DNA of 23,173 bases from JAAYEB01 sp035306725 (GTDB taxonomy: Bacteria; Fibrobacterota; Chitinivibrionia; Chitinivibrionales; Chitinispirillaceae), in NCBI GenBank assembly GCA_035306725.1, contig DATGNN010000414.1, positions 1 through 23,173 on the forward strand, written 5' to 3'. Every line of letters begins with the position of its first letter. The stretch's first letter is position 1. A model generated the notes under the pieces. It searched no databases. It was not told the origin of the DNA and saw only the letters and a list, made by a program, of their open reading frames with translations. Below, piece by piece: positions 15,847-23,173 of the stretch. Position numbers and translations under genes: made by a program.

Positions 15847-16941
15847 ATGGTCAGGAAAATACTGGTAATAAACTGGCGTGATATGAACAATCCCGAAGCA
15901 GGTGGAGCTGAAATTTACTATCATGAAATTTTCAGGAGGCTTGCAGAGCGTGGATATGATATAACAGTGTTATCTCACTCCTGGACAGGTGCATCATCAG
16001 ATGACCAGACCGGGGGCATTCATGTGATCAGAAAGGGAAACAAGTTTCTTTTTAATTTCTTTATTATTCCCTATATAATCAGGAACGGAAAAAAATTTGA
16101 CCTGATAATTGAAAACATTAACAAGGTGCCGTTTTTAACACCTCTGTTTGCGAGAACTGCAAGACTGCATATTGTTCACCATTTTTTCGAAAAAACAATT
16201 TTCAGGGAAACTGTGTTTCCGCTTGCATTATATATCTATTTGATGGAAAAAATGGTTGGTGTTTTTTATACAAAAGAAAATTTTATTGCTGTATCAGAGA
16301 GCACAAAAACTGAAATTGAAAATTTTGGAGTGTCTGATCAGAGTATATCTATCGTAGGGCCCGGAATTAACACCTCATTTTTTTATCAGTCAAAGCCGAA
16401 AAATAAGGGGCCGTTACTTGTGTATGTAGGCCGCCTGATGAAATACAAGAATGTTCAATTCATTATCAGGGCATTTCCAAAAATAAAAGAAAAATATCCG
16501 GATGCTGAATTGAAAATTGCAGGCAGCGGGGGGTACCTTAAAGAGTTAAAACTGCTTTGTGCAGATCTTGGAGTTGAAAACTCAGTTCAATTTGTCGGCT
16601 GGATATCCGAAGAGCAGAAAAGGGATTTACTCAGCAGTGCAACTATCTTTGTAAATCCTTCCCACAAGGAAGGCTGGGGGATAAACAATATCGAAGCCAA
16701 TCTTTGCGGTACAGTTTCACTCTCAAACAATGTTCCCGGGCTTCGTGACTCGGTTCAGAATAATGTCACAGGATTGCTTTATGAGCCCGAAAACATTGAG
16801 GATTTTGTGGCTAAAGCTCAAATGCTGATTACAGATAAAAAGCTGCGTTCCAAACTGGAAGCAAATGCGCTTGAACGTGCCAAATCTCTGGATTGGGACA
16901 AGATTGCACTGAAAATGGAGAATGTGCTGAAACAAATCTGA
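15847..16941 (+). CDS. Glycosyltransferase family 4 (GT-B fold)
   Basis: This 364-residue retaining glycosyltransferase is probably at the cytoplasmic face of the inner membrane. The N-terminal domain has the glycine loop PEAGGAE (16-22) behind the first strand. The C-terminal nucleotide-sugar domain has VGRLMKYKNV (194-203), IAGSGGYL (224-231) and the EX7E motif Glu275 to Glu283 in HKEGWGINNIEAN. No signal peptide or clear membrane span is seen, but a hydrophobic amphipathic stretch at 67-78 could dock to the membrane. It is monocistronic, with a terminator right after its stop. Donor and acceptor are unknown. Members of this family build lipopolysaccharide, exopolysaccharide or glycolipids. 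Confidence 0.9.
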   Translation: MVRKILVINWRDMNNPEAGGAEIYYHEIFRRLAERGYDITVLSHSWTGASSDDQTGGIHVIRKGNKFLFNFFIIPYIIRNGKKFDLIIENINKVPFLTPLFARTARLHIVHHFFEKTIFRETVFPLALYIYLMEKMVGVFYTKENFIAVSESTKTEIENFGVSDQSISIVGPGINTSFFYQSKPKNKGPLLVYVGRLMKYKNVQFIIRAFPKIKEKYPDAELKIAGSGGYLKELKLLCADLGVENSVQFVGWISEEQKRDLLSSATIFVNPSHKEGWGINNIEANLCGTVSLSNNVPGLRDSVQNNVTGLLYEPENIEDFVAKAQMLITDKKLRSKLEANALERAKSLDWDKIALKMENVLKQI

Positions 16942-16982
16942 AAATGCCGGGTTGCCGGGTCAGAGATAATCCGGCATTTTTT
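16941..16982 (+). terminator. Intrinsic terminator after the glycosyltransferase gene
   Basis: AAATGCCGG (16942-16950) pairs with CCGGCATTT (16971-16979) around a 20-nt loop, and the stem runs into six T residues. It directly follows the stop codon and separates this gene from the flagellar operon. Confidence 0.85.
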
Positions 16983-17214
16983 AAATACATACGCTTACCC
17001 TTTAAGTGAATTGCCAGCTTCCTGTTATTCTTATCTGTGAATATTTCTACAGTTAAAACTCATGTTTAAATTCGGTAAAATCTGATGCAGATAAATTTTC
17101 ATGGGGAAAAAACTGCCTGCAAAGGTAAAAATTTATTCTTTATTAGTTCTCCTTTCAAAATAAATCCTGCTGTAAGTTATTGATATATAAGTCTAAACAG
17201 AGTTAAATCATTTA

Positions 17215-17231
17215 TGGCACAAAATATGCAT
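17215..17231 (+). promoter_or_regulatory. Sigma-54-type promoter for the flagellar operon
   Basis: TGGCAC, five bases, then ATGCA gives the -24/-12 pattern: GG at 17216-17217 and GC at 17228-17229 are separated by exactly 10 nt. Only the first T of the TTGC box is changed. Transcription would start near 17241, followed by an AGGAGA ribosome site at 17254-17259. The promoter overlaps an ATG (17214) that would otherwise look like the flgF start. Confidence 0.65.
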
Positions 17232-17264
17232 ATCTATCCAGCAAACAAAAAACAGGAGATAGAT

Positions 17265-18002
17265 TTGATACAGGGAATTTACACAGCATCAATGGGCATG
17301 ACTCCGCTAATGCAGAAACAGGATCAGATAGCCAATAATCTAGCCAATATCAACACAACCGGATATAAGGGAAGCGGATTATTTATCAAAACTTATCAGA
17401 AATATCTGACAAACGATCAGCAGCAGCCGTTTGCAAACAGTGAGATCAGGTCAGATGAAGTATATGTCGATTATTCTGAGGGGCCTATGCGTTTTACCAA
17501 ATCACCCCTGGATCTGTTTATAAAAGGAAGTGGTTTTTTTACTGTTATGACAGGTGAGGGTGTACAGTATACACGTAACGGAAACTTTTCATTAAGTCCC
17601 GAAGGTTTTCTGATAACTTCAGATGGTTCGAAAGTAATGGGCAAAGAAGGGTATATACGTGTCGAAAAGGATATTCCGATAACGGTCAGTGATACCGGTG
17701 AAGTGATACAGGGTGATGAGAGTAAAGGGGTTCTGAGAATCACAGATTTCAGGAAACCGTACAAAATGAGTCGTTGTGGAGAAAGCAGGTTTCGCCCTGT
17801 TTTTCCGGGAACGGTAGAAATTGAATCTCCCGGATATGCTCTCAGGCAGGGATATCTTGAGGGGTCGAACGTTGATATCATAAAAAACATGGTTCAGATG
17901 ATTTCAGCATACAGGAATTTTGAGGCAGATCAAAGAGCTTTGAGCGCACAGGATGAAACACTGGAAAAAGCAGTAAACCAGGTTGCAAGAGTAAGCAGAT
18001 AG
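17265..18002 (+). CDS. flgF: Flagellar basal-body rod protein FlgF
   Basis: This is a proximal-rod subunit of the flagellar basal body, exported by the flagellar type III apparatus without a cleaved signal. I choose TTG at 17265: it gives the family-typical start MIQGIYTASMGM and has AGGAGA 5 nt upstream, whereas an in-frame ATG at 17214 adds 17 unrelated residues and lies on a likely sigma-54 promoter. The 245-residue protein has the rod/hook N-terminal motif IANNLANINTTGYK, a central beta domain (GSGFFTV, YTRNGNFSLSPEGFL), and the C-terminal rod helix (EGSNVDIIKNMVQMISAYRN). It could be named FlgG-like, but the next gene is the better FlgG, so FlgF is the natural call. It is first of five co-directional flagellar genes. 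Confidence 0.88.
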   Translation: MIQGIYTASMGMTPLMQKQDQIANNLANINTTGYKGSGLFIKTYQKYLTNDQQQPFANSEIRSDEVYVDYSEGPMRFTKSPLDLFIKGSGFFTVMTGEGVQYTRNGNFSLSPEGFLITSDGSKVMGKEGYIRVEKDIPITVSDTGEVIQGDESKGVLRITDFRKPYKMSRCGESRFRPVFPGTVEIESPGYALRQGYLEGSNVDIIKNMVQMISAYRNFEADQRALSAQDETLEKAVNQVARVSR

Positions 18003-18029
18003 ATTATGGATTGTAAAAAGAGGTAAATT

Positions 18030-18818
18030 ATGATCAGAAGCATGATGACAGCAGCAACAGGTATGGAAGCACAGCAGTTGTACATGGATACGATATCCAA
18101 CAACTTATCAAATGTTAATACCGTAGGATTTAAGCGGTCAAAAATAGAATTTCAGGATTTAATGTATCAGGTAATGCGGCAGCCCGGTGTAAGAAATTTT
18201 GAAGGCGGAATGGCTCCTGCCGGAATAGAAACTGGCTTGGGAGTAAAGCCTGCCGCTACACAAAGGATCTTTGAGCAGGGGTCTCTTAACCGTACCGAAA
18301 ATCCTATGGACTGGGCTGTTCAGGGTGATGGTTTTTTTCAGATAACACTGCCCGATGGTGGTACGGCTTACACACGTGACGGGTCTTTCAAGCTTTCAGG
18401 TGACGGTACGATTGTAAATTCATCAGGACTAATCCTTTATCCGCAGATATCAATACCCGAAGGTTCATCTGATCTTCAGGTTTCCTCTGACGGTATCGTT
18501 TCGGTAAAGCTGCCTGATGAAGAAGTTTCAATTGAGATCGGTCAGATAGAACTTGTTCGTTTCATAAATCCTTCAGGGCTAAGCTCCATTGGCGGGAATC
18601 TTTATGTAATGAGTGATGCATCCGGTGAGCCGGTTGTAACTTTTCCGGGTGAGGAGGGGGCCGGGTTAATAATTCAGAACTATACCGAATCATCAAATGT
18701 ACAGATTGTTGATGAAATGGTAAACATGATCAGTGCACAAAGAGCTTTTGAAATTATATCAAAATCGATTCAGGTCTCAGAAGAGATGCTTCAGGTGGCA
18801 AATAATCTGAAACGGTGA
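18030..18818 (+). CDS. flgG: Flagellar basal-body distal rod protein FlgG
   Basis: FlgG builds the distal rod that passes through the P and L rings. The protein has 262 residues, the length of enterobacterial FlgG (about 260). It begins MIRSMMTAATGM and has the rod motif ISNNLSNVNTVGFKRS. The central domain contains QGDGFFQI and AYTRDGSFKLSGDG. The C-terminal helix region reads ESSNVQIVDEMVNMISAQRAFE, after which the chain ends in a coiled-coil-forming helix. An AGAGG site precedes the ATG. The gene lies 27 bp after flgF and its stop overlaps or abuts the flgA start. Confidence 0.96.
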   Translation: MIRSMMTAATGMEAQQLYMDTISNNLSNVNTVGFKRSKIEFQDLMYQVMRQPGVRNFEGGMAPAGIETGLGVKPAATQRIFEQGSLNRTENPMDWAVQGDGFFQITLPDGGTAYTRDGSFKLSGDGTIVNSSGLILYPQISIPEGSSDLQVSSDGIVSVKLPDEEVSIEIGQIELVRFINPSGLSSIGGNLYVMSDASGEPVVTFPGEEGAGLIIQNYTESSNVQIVDEMVNMISAQRAFEIISKSIQVSEEMLQVANNLKR

Positions 18819-18820
18819 TT

Positions 18821-19837
18821 ATGAAATACGCTGCTTTAAAATTATCCCTTTTTAAAGATCATTTCAGTTGCAGACTGGTTATGATACTTTTTCCTGCTTT
18901 TTTGTTTAATGTGTCTGTATACGCAACTGCAATAGAGCTGTTATTCAAGGATTCTGTATCTGTTAACGATACGATAATCACTTTTGGTGATATTGCTTCA
19001 GTCAGATCCCGCGATTCAGGGGCAGCAGAAAAAATCAGGCAGACTACAGCAGGTGTTTCGGCTCCGGCCGGTTTTTCTCGTTTTGTTTCCGCTGAGGATG
19101 CAGTAATATTCAGGCTGAAGCCACTTTTCCGGAATGCGCAAATCAGTATACATGGCAGCAGGAGGGTTTCTGTTTTTACAAATTACACGAAAATGAGTAT
19201 TTCTGATTACAGGGAAGATATTATTGAATATATCAAGTCCAATCTCTCGTGGCCGCAGCAGTGTTTCAGTGTTACCATACTTAATACTGAACATTCATGG
19301 AATGTTCTAAATCAGCCTTTTGATGTCAGCTTAAGAGGGTTGGCGGACTGTTATGCAAAAGGAAACATTCAGATTGAGTTGATTGCACGGCAGGGTAATC
19401 GTACTTACAGAATTCCTGTGCGTTGTAAAATCAATGTTTCCATACCGGTAATTGTTGCTTGCAGACAGATAAAAAGGGGTAAAATAGTAGAAGTTGAGGA
19501 TTGTGAATTTCAAAAAATGGATATCACAGGATTTGGGCCAACACCTCTGAGTTCCATTGAGGATATAAAAAACATGCAGGCTTTACGAACAATTGAACCG
19601 GGTACAGTAATTCACGACCGATTGTTGAAACAAAAACCTATTATAGAAAAAGGGGACCGGGTTATTATCTGTTCGGAATCTGCATCTGTAAGAGTTTATG
19701 TCAGTGCTGTTGCACGTGAATCCGGTAATACCGGTGAAAAAATATGGGTTCAGAATGAGAACAGTAACAGGTTGATACGTGTAACTGTTTTGGATAATGG
19801 AAAGGTTGCAATTTCAAAAGGAGGCGATGCAACATGA
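18821..19837 (+). CDS. flgA: Flagellar P-ring assembly chaperone FlgA
   Basis: FlgA is a periplasmic chaperone that helps FlgI assemble into the P ring. The protein is about 338 residues, longer than enterobacterial FlgA (about 220). A hydrophobic signal lies near residues 20-38 (VMILFPAFLFNVSVYATA), preceded by a basic stretch. The C-terminal half holds a SAF-like domain: IPVIVACRQIKRGKIVEVED, then ALRTIEPGTVIHDRLL, then VRVYVSAVARESGNTGE, ending in NRLIRVTVLDNGKVAI. The start is uncertain: ATG 18821 is used here; GTG 18815 overlaps the flgG stop; an ATG just before the signal (about 18880) is also possible. None has a strong ribosome site, which suggests coupling to flgG. The stop overlaps the flgH start as ATGA. 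Confidence 0.85.
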   Translation: MKYAALKLSLFKDHFSCRLVMILFPAFLFNVSVYATAIELLFKDSVSVNDTIITFGDIASVRSRDSGAAEKIRQTTAGVSAPAGFSRFVSAEDAVIFRLKPLFRNAQISIHGSRRVSVFTNYTKMSISDYREDIIEYIKSNLSWPQQCFSVTILNTEHSWNVLNQPFDVSLRGLADCYAKGNIQIELIARQGNRTYRIPVRCKINVSIPVIVACRQIKRGKIVEVEDCEFQKMDITGFGPTPLSSIEDIKNMQALRTIEPGTVIHDRLLKQKPIIEKGDRVIICSESASVRVYVSAVARESGNTGEKIWVQNENSNRLIRVTVLDNGKVAISKGGDAT

Positions 19838-20406
19838 AGATAAAGGGAATAGCTTCATTGACATTATTGACAGTCCTGATTGTTTTCGGCTCAGCAGGTG
19901 CTAATTTATACAGTCTTTATTCTGATCAGCGGGCAATGCGTGTTGATGATATACTTACAATAATCATTGAAGAATCTGCAAAAGCCGGAAGCCAGAGCAA
20001 TACAAATACAAGCAAGGAAAACAGTATGGATCTGGATGGCGGTGGTGGAACCGGTGTACTTGGATTTATCCCAAGGTTCGGGGCTTCGGGCGGAAGCAAG
20101 GTAAATTACGGTGGAAAAGGAGGAACATCACGTCAGGGAAGCCTGGTAGCAACCATTTCTGCAAGAGTCGTTGAGGTTCTTGATAACGGAAATTTGATTA
20201 TTGAAGGAAGCAAGGTTGTGGAAATAAATGAAGAAAAAGAGATTATCAAATTAACGGGTATGGTCAGGCCTGCAGATATTCTTAAAAACAATGTTATTTA
20301 TTCTTCAAGCATTGCCGATGCTGAAATTACATATACCGGTAAAGGAGTTGCAAACACAGGCCAGCGTCCCGGATTTCTGGCAAGATTTATCAACTGGATT
20401 TTTTGA
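19834..20406 (+). CDS. flgH: Flagellar L-ring protein FlgH
   Basis: FlgH forms the L ring in the outer membrane around the distal rod. The 190-residue protein has a signal peptide (about 1-23, ending SAGA), then the characteristic NLYSLYSDQRAMRVDDILTIII, a Gly-rich region (GGGGTGVLGFIPRFGASGG), the core strands SLVATISARVVEVLDNGNLIIEG and VVEINEEKEIIKLTGMVRPADI, and an end rich in aromatic residues. Typical FlgH is a lipoprotein, but here there is no Cys near the signal end, or anywhere in the chain, so it cannot be lipid-anchored in the usual way. A strong AAAGGAGG site precedes the ATG, which overlaps the flgA stop by 4 bp. Confidence 0.93.
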   Translation: MKIKGIASLTLLTVLIVFGSAGANLYSLYSDQRAMRVDDILTIIIEESAKAGSQSNTNTSKENSMDLDGGGGTGVLGFIPRFGASGGSKVNYGGKGGTSRQGSLVATISARVVEVLDNGNLIIEGSKVVEINEEKEIIKLTGMVRPADILKNNVIYSSSIADAEITYTGKGVANTGQRPGFLARFINWIF

Positions 20407-20459
20407 TTTAATTAAATGGTTATATTAACAAAGGACAAAGTTACAACAGGGATGAAAAG

Positions 20460-21584
20460 ATGAAAAAGATTACACCATTTGCGGTTCTGATTTGTGCAGT
20501 TACAGTTTTTGCGCAGCAGACAGTGAGAATTAAAGATATCGCGTCTTTGACAGGTCTTAAAAATATTCAATTGTTCGGGTATGGGCTTGTGGTTGGTCTG
20601 GCTGGAACAGGTGACCGGACCCAGACTGTTTTTACTGAGCAGTCAATAGTTAATATGCTTAAAAATATGGGTATCGAGCTTCCCGAAAAGCATGTCAGGG
20701 TACGCAATGTTGCAGCTGTTATGGTTACCGGGACACTGACACCTTTTAAGCGTAAAGGAACAAGGTTTGATGTTACCGTGTCGTCGATGGGTGATGCTAC
20801 CAGTCTTGAAGGAGGTACGCTTATTCTTACGAATCTTGCAGCTCCTGATGGCCAGTTGCATGCTTCAGCACAGGGCCCGCTTGCTACCGGTGGATATGAT
20901 ATTCGTCAGAGAGGACTCACGCGTATCAAAAAGAATCATGTTGTAGTCGGTAGGATTCCAGATGGAGCAATAGTGCAAAGAGAGTATGCGTTCAATGTAA
21001 TGGACAGCAGGGATCTTTCAATTTCACTTGGCAATCCGGATTTTACTGCTGCTGTTTCCATGGCAGATGCAATCAATCAGGAATTCGGCAGTTCCCAGGA
21101 TGTGCCGTTAGCGCGTGCACTCGATGCTGCGACAGTGTCACTTGATTATGGAATCCTGGAACAGAATGGGGTTAACAATACAGGTATTGTACAGATTATC
21201 TCAAGAATAGAAAACCTCAGTTTCCAGACAGCTTCACAGGCCAGAGTAGTTGTAAACGAGCGTACCGGAACTATTGTTGCCGGAGGGGATGTCAGGATTT
21301 CACAGGTAGGGGTTTCTCATGGTGGAGTAAAGGTGGAGATAATGAATACTCCCGAAGTTATTCAGCCGTCACCGTTCAGCTATGGAAATACTGAGGTAAT
21401 TCCAGATCCGCAGCTTCTGGTAGAAGAGCAAGATGCAGAGATGGTGGTTCTTGACGGGACTGCAACAGTCTCTGATCTGGCTTACTCACTTAATTCTTTG
21501 GGAGTTGCTCCGCGTGATATCATTTCAATTCTTCAGGCAATCAAGCAGGCTGGAGCATTACATGCCCAATTGATAATACTCTAA
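20460..21584 (+). CDS. flgI: Flagellar P-ring protein FlgI
   Basis: FlgI builds the periplasmic P ring that acts as a bushing for the rod at the peptidoglycan layer. The 374-residue length is standard. A Sec signal (about 1-18, ending VTVFAQQ) is followed by the hallmark VRIKDIASLTG, LFGYGLVVGLAGTGD and NMGIELPEKHVRVRNVAAVMVT segments, then FDVTVSSMGDATSLEGGTL and TGTIVAGGDVRIS. The C-terminus reads DIISILQAIKQAGALHAQL. An AGGGATG site is close to the ATG. It lies 53 bp after flgH and appears to be the last gene of the operon. The usual flgJ is not next to it. Confidence 0.97.
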   Translation: MKKITPFAVLICAVTVFAQQTVRIKDIASLTGLKNIQLFGYGLVVGLAGTGDRTQTVFTEQSIVNMLKNMGIELPEKHVRVRNVAAVMVTGTLTPFKRKGTRFDVTVSSMGDATSLEGGTLILTNLAAPDGQLHASAQGPLATGGYDIRQRGLTRIKKNHVVVGRIPDGAIVQREYAFNVMDSRDLSISLGNPDFTAAVSMADAINQEFGSSQDVPLARALDAATVSLDYGILEQNGVNNTGIVQIISRIENLSFQTASQARVVVNERTGTIVAGGDVRISQVGVSHGGVKVEIMNTPEVIQPSPFSYGNTEVIPDPQLLVEEQDAEMVVLDGTATVSDLAYSLNSLGVAPRDIISILQAIKQAGALHAQLIIL

Positions 21585-21931
21585 AGTTACTCCTTCCCTC
21601 GTAATTTGCGGGGGAAGGTTACCGGATTCATTAAAATCATCATGATGTTACAATCCAATTGTCTCCTGCCTATTGATATATCCCTTTAAAAATCATATAC
21701 CATGTCGGAAAGATGACCGGGAGATGTCCATATTTCATGGATAAGTTGCAAAGGTAAATCAACACAATGTCTTGGTGGAAACCAGAGTACCTTTGTATAC
21801 TGACTCATATTAATTTCTGCATACTGTGATTAAATGCATTTAATATTACCCTTTGTACAATTTCGGTTTTCATTTAACGTATTTTTGTTCAGTTTTTTTC
21901 TAACATTACATAGATTAGGGAAACCGGATTT
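21585..21931. other. Intergenic region after flgI, with a hairpin and a palindrome
   Basis: A 7-bp stem (CCTTCCC at 21592-21598, GGGAAGG at 21612-21618) lies just past flgI but has no T-run, so it is a weak terminator candidate. A perfect 16-bp AT-rich palindrome (ATTAAATGCATTTAAT, 21829-21844) sits about 90 bp before the ABC exporter gene and might be an operator. I found no gene. Confidence 0.4.
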
Positions 21932-23173
21932 ATGGTAAATACGCAAACTTTACCTCCCGAAATACGCCGGCTTATTAACGGAAAAAGTACAGATGTTATT
22001 TTCAGTCAGAAAAGTGATCTTACGATATGGCAGAAATTTGGCAGCGCATACCTTATTCTTACAGATCAGGAGCTGCTTGGTACAAGTGAATCGTCCATAG
22101 TAGCACAGATTCCGCTCTCTTCAATAAAAGAGATCAAAATGCAGGAACTGGTTGGCGGGGGAAGGATAACTGCAGATACAGAAAATGGTATGAAGCATCT
22201 TTTGTACTATTCAAACCATCTGGTACCACAATTTGCCGATGCAGTCAGGATTATAAACGAGTATATACGAACAGGAAATCTGATAGAGCTCGAACCCCAG
22301 CGTGGTACATATTGCCCGAAGTGTAATTCACCGCTTCCGGGACGCGACAGGAACTGTCCCCGATGTGTTCCCAGGTTAAAAATCCTCAAAAGAATAATAG
22401 AGCTTTCTGCTCCATACAAGCTACAGGTGGCAATTTTGATGCTTGTTTCTTCATTTACTGTGGCGCTTCAGGTTTTGCCGCCATACATAACGAAGAGGAT
22501 CGTTGATGATGTAATAGGGCAGGGAAATGAAAAAATGTTGTTACCGTATGTTGGATTTATGGTTCTTATCGGTATATTGTACCTGGTGATGCGGTTGTTG
22601 AATATTCAGTTTACTTCCTGGATAGGAGCCCGGATAGTAACCGATCTTCGCACAAAACTTCATACTGTTCTTCAGCATGTAAAAATGAATTTCTTTAACA
22701 GGAGAGAACCAGGGGAGATGGTCGGGAGGATAATGTATGATACCGATGAACTTCAGCAGTTTCTCGTTGATGGTCTTCCATTTCTGGTGATACATCTGTT
22801 TTCTTTTTTCGTAATTGGCGCCATACTTTTTAATATAAGCTGGTCGCTTACCCTGTTTGTACTGATTCCCATGCCGCTGCTTCTTATTGGATCAAGCTGG
22901 TTCTGGAAAAAACTGAATCCGCTTTTTCTTCGTGAAGGAACTATTGTAGGGCATATTCATTCTGTTTTAAGTGAATCTCTTCAGGGGCTAAAGGTTATAA
23001 AGGCTTGTTCAAAAGAGAAACATCGTATTAAAGCATTTGATTCGGTAAACGAGAAACTGGCAAGAACAAGAATTGAAACCCAGCGCATATCGGGGAGTTT
23101 CAATGAAATATTATATTTTGTAATGTCTGGCGGCATTGCACTGGTATGGTTTTACTCGGCAGGAAAAATTACA
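21932..23173 (+). CDS. ABC exporter with N-terminal PH-like domain and zinc ribbon (partial)
   Basis: The frame is open from ATG 21932 to the right edge (414 codons), so the ATP-binding domain should lie beyond it. Residues about 25-112 look like a small bacterial PH-type beta domain (AYLILTDQELLGTSE, IPLSSIKEIKMQEL). A zinc ribbon follows with Cys128, Cys131, Cys142 and Cys145 (CPKC, CPRC). From about 150 the chain is a type I ABC exporter membrane domain: hydrophobic spans near 163-180, 200-220, 285-305 and 310-325, LRTKLHTVLQHVKMNFFNRREPGEMVGRI as the first cytoplasmic loop, and SESLQGLKVIKACSKEKHR. The ATG has no strong ribosome site. I infer a homodimeric inner-membrane exporter of unknown substrate. 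The regulatory role of the N-terminal domains is a guess. Confidence 0.82.
   Translation, partial: MVNTQTLPPEIRRLINGKSTDVIFSQKSDLTIWQKFGSAYLILTDQELLGTSESSIVAQIPLSSIKEIKMQELVGGGRITADTENGMKHLLYYSNHLVPQFADAVRIINEYIRTGNLIELEPQRGTYCPKCNSPLPGRDRNCPRCVPRLKILKRIIELSAPYKLQVAILMLVSSFTVALQVLPPYITKRIVDDVIGQGNEKMLLPYVGFMVLIGILYLVMRLLNIQFTSWIGARIVTDLRTKLHTVLQHVKMNFFNRREPGEMVGRIMYDTDELQQFLVDGLPFLVIHLFSFFVIGAILFNISWSLTLFVLIPMPLLLIGSSWFWKKLNPLFLREGTIVGHIHSVLSESLQGLKVIKACSKEKHRIKAFDSVNEKLARTRIETQRISGSFNEILYFVMSGGIALVWFYSAGKIT

Noticed and set aside
17041..17110. Sigma-28 flagellar promoter
   Set aside because: TAAA and a GCCGATAA-like box could not be matched at acceptable spacing. The sigma-54 pattern at 17215 is much better.
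1..23173. CRISPR arrays, tRNA or rRNA genes, intact insertion sequences
   Set aside because: No regularly spaced repeats, cloverleaf sequences, rRNA segments or transposase motifs were seen.

Overview
The window looks like chromosomal DNA of a Gram-negative, flagellated, AT-leaning bacterium. It carries flagellar L-ring and P-ring genes (flgH, flgI), which imply an outer membrane, a lipoprotein with a lipobox, and a transketolase of the type seen in Bacteroidetes and Chlamydiae. A member of the FCB/Fibrobacterota neighbourhood, such as a Chitinispirillum-like organism, would fit, but this is inference and no rRNA gene is present to settle it.

Layout. 1-1193 (minus, runs off the left edge): a lipoprotein resembling family 5 peptide-type solute-binding proteins. 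1611-4553: a class A penicillin-binding protein. 4554-5035: a non-coding stretch with a decayed group II intron 3' end and a GC-rich dispersed repeat. 5036-6419: a HAD phosphatase and an orphan ABC ATPase. 6492-8264 (minus): an IspH-UbiA fusion. 8504-8950 (minus): a hemerythrin-like protein. 9311-9525 (minus): two tandem copies of a conserved structured RNA, each ending in its own intrinsic terminator. 9701-10300: an exported protein with a possible START-like fold whose tail was changed by a 25-bp duplication. 10513-11271 (minus): an SDR oxidoreductase. 11740-14359: transketolase overlapping a YfcE-like metallophosphatase. 14578-15543 (minus): a tRNA-dihydrouridine synthase. 15847-16941: a GT4 glycosyltransferase with a clear terminator. 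17265-21584: flagellar rod and ring operon flgF-flgG-flgA-flgH-flgI, preceded by a sigma-54-type promoter. 21932-right edge: an ABC exporter with a PH-like domain and a zinc ribbon in front.

How the parts work together. The flagellar block is one functional unit: proximal and distal rod (FlgF, FlgG), the P-ring chaperone (FlgA) and the two outer rings (FlgH, FlgI). Its genes overlap or lie close together. The other genes are housekeeping functions in short one- or two-gene units: cell wall, isoprenoid, pentose phosphate and tRNA modification.

The most unusual items are the tandem structured RNA with two terminators, the IspH-UbiA fusion whose first Asp-rich motif is missing, the group II intron relict inside a dispersed repeat, and the sigma-54 promoter that moves the flgF start to a TTG codon. 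I found no CRISPR array, tRNA, rRNA or intact insertion sequence.
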